From contig JAKSBM010000753.1 in the NCBI GenBank assembly GCA_022361135.1, forward strand, positions 1-5,815: a stretch of DNA of 5,815 bases, read 5' to 3'. The DNA is from Desulfobacterales bacterium (GTDB lineage Bacteria; Desulfobacterota; Desulfobacteria; Desulfobacterales; Desulfobacteraceae). The position numbers and the translations under genes are program-made. The notes beneath the pieces were generated by a model. That model was not told the DNA's origin, did no database searches, and worked only from the letters and a program-made list of their open reading frames with translations. The first letter of the stretch is position 1. Each line of letters starts with the position of its first letter. This document shows positions 1-5,815 of this stretch, piece after piece.

Positions 1-1331
1 ATTACAGCAAGTGGAAGAGCATTGTAAAGCTGGAGGCCCTGGACGATTACACCCTGGTTTTCCATTTGAAAAAGCCCTCGGCCATTTTCATGTCCCGGGT
101 GTTAACCGCCCCCATGGTTTCCGAGAAGGAATGGGGGCCGGTGGCAGTCAAAGCACTGGCGGCGGAAAAACCCCTGCGTGCCCTCCAGGATCATCCCGTT
201 GAAAATCCCCTGGGAACCGGCCCCTTTTATTTGGCCCAGTATAAAAAAGGGGCCTTTATCCACATGAAGAAAAATCCCCATTTCTTCGGCAAGGGGAAAA
301 AGATCGGAGGCCATGATTTGGGGCCCTATGTGGATCATCTGCTCTTTCGCATCTACGGCACCTCGGATGTGGCGATTCTGGCCTTGAAGAAGGGGGACAT
401 CGATTATTATTGGTGGGAAATCCAGCCCGGTTATATCAAGGATTTAAAGGGCCAGGAAAATGTGGCCCTGTTTTTCAATAAAAAAAGCGCCCTCTATTAC
501 CTGGGCTTTAATCTCAGGCGGGCCCCTTTCAATGACAAACATCTGCGTTGGGCCGTGGCCACCCTCATTGACAAGGATTTCATCCTGACCCGGATCCTCC
601 AGAACTACGGCACCTCCATGAATTCCATTGTACCCTCGGGCAACCATTATTGGTATAATCCAAATGTGAAGCGCCACGGCTGGGAAATGGGACGGGAGGC
701 CCGGATTAAGGCGGCTTATGAAATGCTGGCCCAGGCCGGTTATACCTGGGAAATTCCCCCGGTGGACAATGGGGGTCGCATCGTCACTCCCTCCACCATT
801 CGAATGCCCTCGGGGCAGGAGATGGATGATCTGGTGATTCTGACGCCGCCGGCGGACTATGATCCCAAGCGGGCCTTTGCCGGCACCATGATCCAGGAGT
901 GGGTCCGGGAGGTGGGCATTCCAGTCTTCTCGCGGCCCATGGCATTCAATGCCCTGTTGGATACGGTTAAGGGAAAACATGCCTTTGACGCCTTTGTCCT
1001 GGGCTATGGTAAGTTGAATCTGGATCCGGATTACCTGAGGGCCTTTTTCTTTTCCAAAAATGATAAGCCCCGGGGATGGAACATGAGCGGATATAACAAT
1101 CCCGAATTTGACCAATTGGCCAACCGCCAGCGGGGAATGATCGACATGGGGCAGCGCAGGGAGGTGATCTGGAAAATGCAGGCCATCCTCATGGAGGATT
1201 TGCCCTATTTCCCCCTTTACAATCCCCACATCATCGAGGCCGTGGTCAAAGATCGGTACCAGGGCTGGGTTGAAAAGGTGGACGGCATTGGAAATATCTG
1301 GTCCATGTGCATGGTCCGGCCCGTGGAGTAG
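1..1331 (+). CDS. ABC transporter substrate-binding protein, family 5 (SBP_bac_5), 5'-truncated by window edge
   Basis: This is the extracytoplasmic binding component of an Opp/Dpp-type importer; it captures the ligand and docks on the permease pair. The frame is open from the first complete codon (3-5) to TAG at 1329-1331, giving 442 visible residues. Family members are usually about 500-600 residues, so the signal peptide and part of the N-terminal lobe are missing. Family hallmarks (numbered from the first full codon) are DDYTLVFHLKKPSA (14-27), GTGPFYLAQYKKG (71-83) followed by KNPHFFGKG (90-98), an ALKKGDIDY segment (127-135), LGFNLRRAPFNDKHLRWAVA (167-186), LDPDYLRAFFFS (340-351) and the closing PLYNPHIIEAVV and GWV segment (404-423). 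The aromatic YYWW at 135-138 stands out. Permease B starts 29 nt downstream, which places this gene as the upstream cistron of the set. The family call is firm; the ligand is unknown (peptide, oligosaccharide or other). Confidence 0.94.
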   Translation, partial: YSKWKSIVKLEALDDYTLVFHLKKPSAIFMSRVLTAPMVSEKEWGPVAVKALAAEKPLRALQDHPVENPLGTGPFYLAQYKKGAFIHMKKNPHFFGKGKKIGGHDLGPYVDHLLFRIYGTSDVAILALKKGDIDYYWWEIQPGYIKDLKGQENVALFFNKKSALYYLGFNLRRAPFNDKHLRWAVATLIDKDFILTRILQNYGTSMNSIVPSGNHYWYNPNVKRHGWEMGREARIKAAYEMLAQAGYTWEIPPVDNGGRIVTPSTIRMPSGQEMDDLVILTPPADYDPKRAFAGTMIQEWVREVGIPVFSRPMAFNALLDTVKGKHAFDAFVLGYGKLNLDPDYLRAFFFSKNDKPRGWNMSGYNNPEFDQLANRQRGMIDMGQRREVIWKMQAILMEDLPYFPLYNPHIIEAVVKDRYQGWVEKVDGIGNIWSMCMVRPVE

Positions 1332-1350
1332 AAAAAATAAAAAACCCCTT

Positions 1351-1357
1351 TGGAGAA
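1351..1357 (+). promoter_or_regulatory. Shine-Dalgarno site of permease B
   Basis: TGGAGAA contains the GGAG core at 1352-1355, five bases before the ATG at 1361. An in-frame TAG (1358-1360) lies directly against that ATG, so no longer start is possible. No attenuating hairpin is apparent in the A-rich 29-nt gap after the binding-protein gene. Confidence 0.75.
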
Positions 1358-1360
1358 TAG

Positions 1361-2335
1361 ATGAGAACACCGAAATATTTATTGGGAAAATTGGTGGAAA
1401 TCGGTGTGATTTTCTTCTTGATTCTCACCCTGCTTTTTTTCCTGTTCCGCCTTTCTCCGGGGGATCCCACCTCCAAGATTCTGGACCCTTCCCTCACGGC
1501 CGAGGATACGGCCTACCTCATTGAACAGATGGGCTTGAACCGGCCGGTGGGTCAGCAGTATGTCCTCTATTTGAAAAATTTCTTCATGGGGAACCATGGG
1601 GTTTCCTTCCATTACGGGGAGCCCGTGGCTAAAATCATTGGGGAACGATTGCCCTGGACCCTGTTGCTCTTTACCACATCCACCATTCTGGCGGCATTGG
1701 TGGGGGTGTTCCTGGGGAAGATCGCCGCCTGGAACAAGGGAAAGGTTGTGGATAACTTCATGTCCATTTCCGCCCTGGTCTGTTATACCCTCTTCATTCC
1801 CTGGTTTGCCCTGCTCATGCTCTGGCTCCTGGGGTATAAATTGGGGCTTTTTCCCCTGGGTGGGACCCTTTCCCCGGAACTTTGGGTCCTGGGGGCGCCC
1901 ATGTGGCAGAAGGTGGCGGATGTTTTCCACCATCTCTTTTTACCCTTGATGACCCTCTTTGCCATCAACCTGGGCAGTTACCTCTTGTTAATGCGCAGTT
2001 CCATGCTTTCTGTTCTCAAGGAGGATTATATTATCACGGCCCGGGCCAAGGGGCTGAGTGAGCGTCTGATCCGGGATAAACATGCGGCCCGGAATGCGGC
2101 CCTGCCCGTGATCACCAGCGTGGGGCTGAGCCTGGCTTTTTCCATCAACGGCGGGGCGTTGACCGAGCAGATTTTCACCTGGCCCGGCATTGGGCGGGAA
2201 TTGATCTTTGCCGTGAGCAACAATGATTATCCCCTGGCCCAGGGCTGTTTCCTTCTCATTGCCCTGGTGGTGCTGGTGGCCAATTTTATCGTGGACATGC
2301 TCTATGCCTACATGGATCCCCGGATTCGGTACTAG
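1361..2335 (+). CDS. dppB: Dipeptide/oligopeptide-type ABC transporter permease, DppB/OppB family
   Basis: This is one half of the inner-membrane translocation channel (324 aa, close to the usual length of about 310-340). The N-terminus has a hydrophobic segment at about 12-30, then the family's periplasmic-loop signature (RLSPGDP 30-36; MGLNRPVGQQYVLYLKNFFMGNHGVS 57-82). Further hydrophobic segments lie at about 98-120, 134-158, 190-212, 247-263 and 292-315, giving the expected six membrane passes. The cytoplasmic EAA-like coupling loop is EDYIITARAKGLSE (221-234), with the conserved Ala227 and Gly231 that contact the ATPase. FTWPGIGRE (272-280) and the terminal MDPRIRY (318-324) are typical of the DppB branch. 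The start is fixed by an in-frame stop directly upstream and by a GGAG ribosome site. It would pair with the C permease encoded next. The symbol marks the family position; dipeptide specificity is not shown. Confidence 0.95.
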   Translation: MRTPKYLLGKLVEIGVIFFLILTLLFFLFRLSPGDPTSKILDPSLTAEDTAYLIEQMGLNRPVGQQYVLYLKNFFMGNHGVSFHYGEPVAKIIGERLPWTLLLFTTSTILAALVGVFLGKIAAWNKGKVVDNFMSISALVCYTLFIPWFALLMLWLLGYKLGLFPLGGTLSPELWVLGAPMWQKVADVFHHLFLPLMTLFAINLGSYLLLMRSSMLSVLKEDYIITARAKGLSERLIRDKHAARNAALPVITSVGLSLAFSINGGALTEQIFTWPGIGRELIFAVSNNDYPLAQGCFLLIALVVLVANFIVDMLYAYMDPRIRY

Positions 2336-2354
2336 GGCGGCCAATGGAGATGTG

Positions 2355-2360
2355 AAAGGA
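2355..2360 (+). promoter_or_regulatory. Shine-Dalgarno site of permease C
   Basis: AAAGGA sits four bases before the ATG at 2365. An in-frame TGA at 2353-2355 ends a three-codon frame (ATG GAG ATG, from 2344) just upstream, so translation of permease C must start after it, and the ATG at 2365 is the first available. Confidence 0.7.
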
Positions 2361-2364
2361 CGGT

Positions 2365-3276
2365 ATGACAGAACAATCCTACATTGACCGTAATTATTAC
2401 CTGAAGCGGATCCTCAAGGGGGGGCGGGTCTTTTTTGCCAACCCCGTGGGCCGGGCCGGGGTCATGATCCTGGCCGTGTTTGCCCTCATGGCCCTGGCCA
2501 GTTTTTTCCTTCCCCTTTTCGGTGATAAATATGATCCCATGACCGGCATTGATCCCTTGATTAATCGATCCGTGGGCCCCAGTCTCACCCATTGGCTGGG
2601 AACGGACAATGTGGGCCGGGATATTTTTGCCCAATTGTTGGAAGGGGCTAAAGTTGCCTTTATTGTGGGGCTGTCATCGGCCTTTTTTTCCATTGTCCTG
2701 GGTACCCTCATCGGCATGGTTTCGGGCTATGCCGGCGGGGTTGTGGATTCCATGCTCATGCGGCTGGCCGACATCATCATGGTCATGCCTTCCCTGGTTA
2801 TCCTTTTGATCCTGGCCTCCCTTTTCGGCCAATTCAATATCTGGATCATTGTTTTCATCATTGCCATATTGCGGTGGCCTGCGGTTTCCCGGGTTATTCG
2901 GTCCCAGACCCTTTCCTTGAAACAGCGACCCTTCATTGAGGCGTCACGGGTGGCCGGCGCATCCCATCTGCGGATCATATTTCGCCACATCATGCCCAAT
3001 GTGCTGCCCCTGGCCTTTCTCTACATGACCTTCCGGGTGACCTCGGCCATCCTGGTGGAGGCGGCCCTGTCATTTTTGGGCTTCGGCGATCCCAGCCAGG
3101 TGTCCTGGGGCATGATGCTCCAATGGGTGTGGAAATCCGGTCACATGTTCCAGGCCCCCTATTGGCTGATCCCACCGGGGCTGGGTATCTCCCTGCTTAC
3201 CCTGGCCTTTTACATGTTGGGCCGGGCCATGGAAGAGGTGCTGGATCCCCGGCTCCGGAAGGACGGTGGCGAGTAA
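2365..3276 (+). CDS. dppC: Dipeptide/oligopeptide-type ABC transporter permease, DppC/OppC family
   Basis: This is the second inner-membrane channel subunit (303 aa, normal for the family). It has the OppC-type N-terminal region: a short cytoplasmic stretch, ANPVGRAGVMIL leading into a membrane segment (about 30-52), then a periplasmic stretch. The hallmark HWLGTDNVGRDIFAQLLEGAKVAF (76-99) precedes the membrane core. Hydrophobic segments follow at about 98-120, 134-154, 157-172, 212-232 and 267-287. The EAA-like coupling loop is RPFIEASRVAGASHLRII (188-205), with Glu192, Ala193 and Gly198 in the expected places, followed by RHIMPNVLPL. ALSFLGFG (234-241) and the near-terminal LDPRLR (293-298) are strongly conserved in DppC/OppC/NikC proteins. 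It starts 29 nt after permease B. Its TAA shares one base with the ATG of the D ATPase (TAATG), so the two are probably translationally coupled. Confidence 0.95.
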   Translation: MTEQSYIDRNYYLKRILKGGRVFFANPVGRAGVMILAVFALMALASFFLPLFGDKYDPMTGIDPLINRSVGPSLTHWLGTDNVGRDIFAQLLEGAKVAFIVGLSSAFFSIVLGTLIGMVSGYAGGVVDSMLMRLADIIMVMPSLVILLILASLFGQFNIWIIVFIIAILRWPAVSRVIRSQTLSLKQRPFIEASRVAGASHLRIIFRHIMPNVLPLAFLYMTFRVTSAILVEAALSFLGFGDPSQVSWGMMLQWVWKSGHMFQAPYWLIPPGLGISLLTLAFYMLGRAMEEVLDPRLRKDGGE

Positions 3277-4244
3277 TGGCATTGTTATCGGTCCGGAATC
3301 TCAGCATTGGATATCGCACGGGGAGGAAAACCTTCATGGCCGTGGACAATGTCTCCTTTGATTTGCACAAGGGACGCCCCCTGGGATTGGTGGGGGAAAG
3401 CGGCTGTGGGAAAACCACCATTGGCATGGCCCTCATGGGGCTTTTGCCGGAAAATGGAAGGATTACCTCCGGGGGGATTCATTTCAATCACCAAGATTTG
3501 ACTTCCCTGTCCAATGGCCAGTGGCAACGAATCCGGGGCAAGGACATCGCCATGGTCTTCCAGGCTGCAATGAATGCCCTTAATCCGGTTTTCCGGGTGG
3601 ATGAACAGGTTCGGGAGGCGGTGGTGGCCCATTATCCGGATATGTCGGAATCGGAGCTTGAGCAGCGGGTGGAGGAATTGTTCGACATCGTTAAAATTCC
3701 CCGGCATCGCATGGGGAACTATCCCCATGAATATTCCGGCGGCATGAAGCAGCGGGTGATCATTGCCATGGCCCTGGCCTGCAATCCCCAAATCATTGTG
3801 GCGGATGAACCCACCACGGCCCTGGATGTCATTGTCCAGGATCAGATCCTCAACGAATTGCGCAGCATCCAGGCCAAGACAAGCACCGGCTTGATTTTCA
3901 TTTCCCACGACATGGCCGTGGTGGCCTCCATCTGTGAGGATATCTGTGTCATGTACGGGGGGCAGATTGTGGAGGCCGGCACCCGGGAGGAGGTCTTCTG
4001 TTCCCCGGCCCATCCCTATACCAAAACCCTGTTGGGCTCCTACCTCAGCCTGGACAACGAACATGAGGTCAAGGTGCCCAAGATGGTGGAAGCCCACCAA
4101 CGGCTCACCGATTCCAAGGCCTGTCGTTTTATTTCCAATTGCGGATCCTGTGCCACGGTTTGCCGGGAGGGCGGGCCCCAGTGGCGGCAATTGTCCCCCA
4201 CCCATCGGGTCTATTGCTGCAACATCGAAGGGGGGATCGATTGA
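3276..4244 (+). CDS. dppD: ABC transporter ATP-binding protein, DppD/OppD family, with cysteine-rich oligo_HPY C-terminus
   Basis: This is a cytoplasmic ATPase subunit that powers the importer (322 aa, normal for DppD). Motifs in order: Walker [10 protein letters not shown] (40-48), Q-loop Gln96 in [10 protein letters not shown], signature YSGGMKQR (153-160), Walker B IIVADE (173-178), D-loop TALD (181-184) and H-loop His211. All catalytic residues are present. The C-terminal extension has the HPY motif (246-248) and Cys283, Cys289, Cys296 and Cys314 (C-X5-C-X6-C-X17-C). As I recall, this matches the DppD/OppD pattern that binds a [4Fe-4S] cluster in characterised members. Cys292 and Cys315 are additional. 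The ATG at 3276 overlaps the upstream TAA by one base and begins the typical [13 protein letters not shown] opening. The frame is open further upstream, but that extension would lie inside permease C and resembles nothing. It should form a heterodimer with the next gene's product. Confidence 0.95.
   Translation: MALLSVRNLSIGYRTGRKTFMAVDNVSFDLHKGRPLGLVGESGCGKTTIGMALMGLLPENGRITSGGIHFNHQDLTSLSNGQWQRIRGKDIAMVFQAAMNALNPVFRVDEQVREAVVAHYPDMSESELEQRVEELFDIVKIPRHRMGNYPHEYSGGMKQRVIIAMALACNPQIIVADEPTTALDVIVQDQILNELRSIQAKTSTGLIFISHDMAVVASICEDICVMYGGQIVEAGTREEVFCSPAHPYTKTLLGSYLSLDNEHEVKVPKMVEAHQRLTDSKACRFISNCGSCATVCREGGPQWRQLSPTHRVYCCNIEGGID
4228..4235 (+). promoter_or_regulatory. Probable Shine-Dalgarno site of ATPase F, inside the end of ATPase D
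   Basis: AAGGGGGG lies eight bases before the ATG at 4244. Together with the TGATG overlap it favours that ATG over the upstream in-frame starts buried in the D gene. Confidence 0.55.
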
Positions 4245-5089
4245 TGGACGGGCTGCCGAATAAAGTCGATTTGGAAAGGGGACCGAACCCCATTGTAGAA
4301 TTGGCCGGTGTCAGCAAGGTCTACCCTGGCAGTTCAGGACTCTGGGGGGCAAGGGCCGACAGCGTCACTGCGCTGGAAACCATGGATTTGACCCTTTTCC
4401 GGGGGGAAATATTCGGCCTGGTGGGCCAGAGCGGATCCGGGAAAACCACCACCGGTCGCCTTTTGGTTAAACTGGAGGAGCCCAGTTCCGGGGAAATCCG
4501 CTTGAACGGGCAATGTATCAACAAACTCCGGGGCAAGGCGCTGCAGCGGTTCCGCTCCAAGGTCCAGATGATTTTCCAGGATCCCTACCAGAGTCTGAAT
4601 CCCCACCTTTCCATTGCCGATACCATTTCAGAACCCCTGAAGGTCCATGGTTTGGGAAACAGCCGGGAACGCAGGGAAAAGGTGCTTCATATTCTGGATC
4701 TGGTGGGATTAAAGCCGTCCCGTGACTTTTACCATCGATATCCCCACCAATTGTCCGGAGGCCAGCGCCAGCGGGTGGCCATTGCCCGGGCCATTGTCCT
4801 CGATCCGGAGTTCATCGTGGCCGACGAGCCCACCTCCATGTTGGACGCCACCATTGCCATTCAATTGCTCCAGCTTTTGGTCCGCATCCGTAAGGAACTG
4901 GGCATGACCTTTTTATTCATCACCCATAATCTGGCCGCCGCCAATTATCTTTGTGATCGCATTGCCGTGATCCATGAAGGTAAAATCGTGGAAACCGGTC
5001 CGGCCCGGGAGGTGATTCGAAATCCCCAGCACCCCTATACCCGCAAGCTGATCCAAGTCCAACCCGGATTTACATTCACCCGGAAATAA
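4244..5089 (+). CDS. dppF: ABC transporter ATP-binding protein, DppF/OppF family, short C-terminus
   Basis: This is the second cytoplasmic ATPase of the importer (281 aa). Motifs: Walker A GQSGSGKTT (61-69), Q-loop Gln112 in IFQDPYQSLNP, canonical signature LSGGQRQR (170-177), Walker B IVADE (191-195), D-loop SMLD (198-201) and H-loop His228. The stretch QDPYQSLNP is characteristic of the F-type partner. The protein ends soon after NPQHPYTRKLI (260-270). It has the HPY motif but not the usual F-type C-terminal tail, and it lacks the cysteine cluster seen in its partner; E. coli DppF is about 50 residues longer. The terminal TAA appears genuine, because no continuation of the tail is evident before the hairpin that follows. 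The start ATG shares one base with the TGA of ATPase D. The D-loop has Met199 where Ala is common; I recall MLD-type variants in this family and do not read it as a defect. DppF and OppF are hard to tell apart here. Confidence 0.93.
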   Translation: MDGLPNKVDLERGPNPIVELAGVSKVYPGSSGLWGARADSVTALETMDLTLFRGEIFGLVGQSGSGKTTTGRLLVKLEEPSSGEIRLNGQCINKLRGKALQRFRSKVQMIFQDPYQSLNPHLSIADTISEPLKVHGLGNSRERREKVLHILDLVGLKPSRDFYHRYPHQLSGGQRQRVAIARAIVLDPEFIVADEPTSMLDATIAIQLLQLLVRIRKELGMTFLFITHNLAAANYLCDRIAVIHEGKIVETGPAREVIRNPQHPYTRKLIQVQPGFTFTRK

Positions 5090-5103
5090 ATCTTAAAAAA
5101 AAT

Positions 5104-5140
5104 GCAGCCATTCCCTCCCAAGGTCGGGGGGATTGGTTGT
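5104..5140. terminator. Probable bidirectional rho-independent terminator between convergent genes
   Basis: CCATTCCCTCCC (5108-5119) can pair with GGGGGGATTGG (5126-5136) around a six-base AAGGTC loop, with one bulged base and one mismatch. A few weaker pairs extend the stem to about 5104/5140. On the - strand the stem is followed within a few bases by eight T (complement of A 5095-5102), a good terminator for the convergent gene, whose stop is at 5145-5147. On the + strand the tail is only T-rich (TTGTTGTATTATT, 5137-5149), so termination of the transporter operon would be weaker. The pairing was worked out by eye, without an energy calculation. Confidence 0.6.
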
Positions 5141-5144
5141 TGTA

Positions 5145-5815
5145 TTATTCTCGGGTATCCGGGAGGAATACATCGGTCACCGGGTCGTAATGTGCCCGGA
5201 ATCGGTGGATGAATGCCTGGATTTCTTTTTGTTTCCTTTCCCGGACCAGGCAGAGCAGATAAAATCGCAGTCGGCTGAAGAAGCTCTCTTCGGTTTCCCC
5301 GGCCAGGGTTTCCAAGGCGGGAATCTCCACCTCAAATTCATAGCCCAATTTTTGGAATTCCCCATGGGTGAGGAAGCGGATCATTTCCTTTTCCGCATCA
5401 CGGCCCTGTAAATAGTCCCGGGCGGCTTCCAGGAAAAAGGCTGCGGCATTGAGCCGGTATGTCCGCAATTTTTCCAGGTTGCAAAAATCGAAATGGGTCT
5501 GGATTTTCCGCCGGTAATCCAACTTGGCGGCGTCGGGCAATTGGGCATATCTTTTTCCGGCCAATTCTTTCTTTTTCAGACCCTTGAGGACCGCCGGGCT
5601 CATTTTGCGGCGACGACGGCAGGGGCCCTGGTCGTAGATGGTGAAAAATTCCTTGAGATTGCGCATGCCCGGAGGGCTGATATCCAGGGTACCGGTATCC
5701 AAAAGCAGGGTTTCCACCTGGAGGTCGGTGAGGCGTTCCAGGTGAAAGGGCCGGCCCGTCCTATCCACCACCTCAAGGGGTTTGAAATAATCCACCAGCA
5801 GGGCGTGTCGTCCCA
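5145..5815 (-). CDS. Hypothetical protein, 5'-truncated by window edge
   Basis: I do not recognise this protein. On the - strand the frame is open from the window's right edge to TAA at 5147-5145, giving 222 visible residues. A GTG at 5795 could be a start, but no Shine-Dalgarno-like sequence precedes it and the frame stays open to the edge (GRHALL before the V), so the gene probably begins outside the window. Numbered from that GTG codon, there is a very basic patch CRRRRK (59-64) followed by the lysine-rich GLKKKELAGKR (72-82), two scattered cysteines (59, 105) plus Cys182, and long stretches likely to be helical and rich in Leu, Glu, Lys and Arg (about 84-150 and 165-205). No membrane segment is evident. 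Codon use matches the transporter genes (GCC, CTG, CGG, TTT), and the frame has no stops across 671 bases, which supports a real gene. It converges on the transporter operon with about 55 nt between stops, so no functional link is implied. Confidence 0.7.
   Translation of the reverse strand, partial: GRHALLVDYFKPLEVVDRTGRPFHLERLTDLQVETLLLDTGTLDISPPGMRNLKEFFTIYDQGPCRRRRKMSPAVLKGLKKKELAGKRYAQLPDAAKLDYRRKIQTHFDFCNLEKLRTYRLNAAAFFLEAARDYLQGRDAEKEMIRFLTHGEFQKLGYEFEVEIPALETLAGETEESFFSRLRFYLLCLVRERKQKEIQAFIHRFRAHYDPVTDVFLPDTRE

Noticed and set aside
1332..1360. Possible attenuator between the binding-protein and permease B genes
   Set aside because: The gap is A-rich with a short CCCC run and no inverted repeat able to form a stable stem.
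444..1370. Long antisense open frame across the binding-protein gene (similar ones at 3285-4205 and 1379-1933)
   Set aside because: These mirror the codon bias of the sense genes. Their translations are rich in His, Gly, Pro and Gln without domain motifs, and the sense frames are clear family members.
3123..3275. Upstream in-frame extension of ATPase D within permease C
   Set aside because: The frame is open, but the extra residues look like an out-of-frame reading of permease C. The ATG at 3276, overlapping the TAA, gives the normal ABC protein N-terminus.
3732..3755. Non-canonical ABC signature YSGGM in ATPase D as a possible degenerate site
   Set aside because: As I recall, SGGM in place of SGGQ is normal in the DppD/OppD branch. 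Walker A, Walker B, the Q-loop and the H-loop are intact.
4139..4243. Upstream in-frame extension of ATPase F within the ATPase D tail
   Set aside because: The extension overlaps the conserved cysteine tail of ATPase D, while the ATG at 4244 has a TGATG overlap and a G-rich ribosome site.
592..4584. Nine GGATCC palindromes (for example at 592, 1022, 1462, 2314, 2408, 3243, 4143, 4433, 4579) and frequent CCATGG words
   Set aside because: They are more frequent than chance for a six-base word, but they are explained by preferred codon combinations such as GAT-CC and CC-ATG-G inside genes. They show no spacing pattern or conserved flanks.
5793..5795. GTG as the true start of the convergent gene
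   Set aside because: No ribosome site precedes it and the frame remains open to the window edge, so the gene is treated as partial.

Overview
The window holds most of a five-gene oligopeptide/dipeptide-type (Opp/Dpp/Nik family) ABC importer operon on the + strand. It is followed by one convergent, unrecognised gene on the - strand that runs off the right edge. Order: substrate-binding protein (5' end missing), inner-membrane permease B, inner-membrane permease C, ATPase D, ATPase F, a probable shared terminator, then the hypothetical gene.

The genes are tightly packed. The gaps binding protein-B and B-C are 29 nt each, and the C/D and D/F junctions are 1-nt stop/start overlaps (TAATG and TGATG). 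This fits one polycistronic message with translational coupling in its distal half. The promoter, the signal peptide of the binding protein and any regulator lie upstream of the window. Together the proteins would form a classical importer: the exported binding protein delivers ligand to the B/C membrane heterodimer, and the D/F ATPase heterodimer drives transport. The substrate cannot be read from sequence. Peptides are the default guess, but this family also includes nickel, glutathione, opine and, in some thermophiles and archaea, oligosaccharide importers.

The organism is a prokaryote with moderately GC-rich DNA, good Shine-Dalgarno sites and a strong taste for CCC, GCC and GGG codons alongside ATT, TTG and TTT. 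From memory this resembles Desulfobacterota (Desulfobacteraceae-like) genomes, but that placement is an impression with low confidence.

No mobile element, CRISPR array, tRNA, rRNA or riboswitch is visible. No stretch over 300 bases lacks a gene; the largest intergenic space, about 55 nt, holds the hairpin between the convergent genes. I found no convincing new biological system. The points most worth a second look are the unidentified convergent gene and the contrast between ATPase D, which has a cysteine-rich C-terminal tail, and ATPase F, which lacks that tail.
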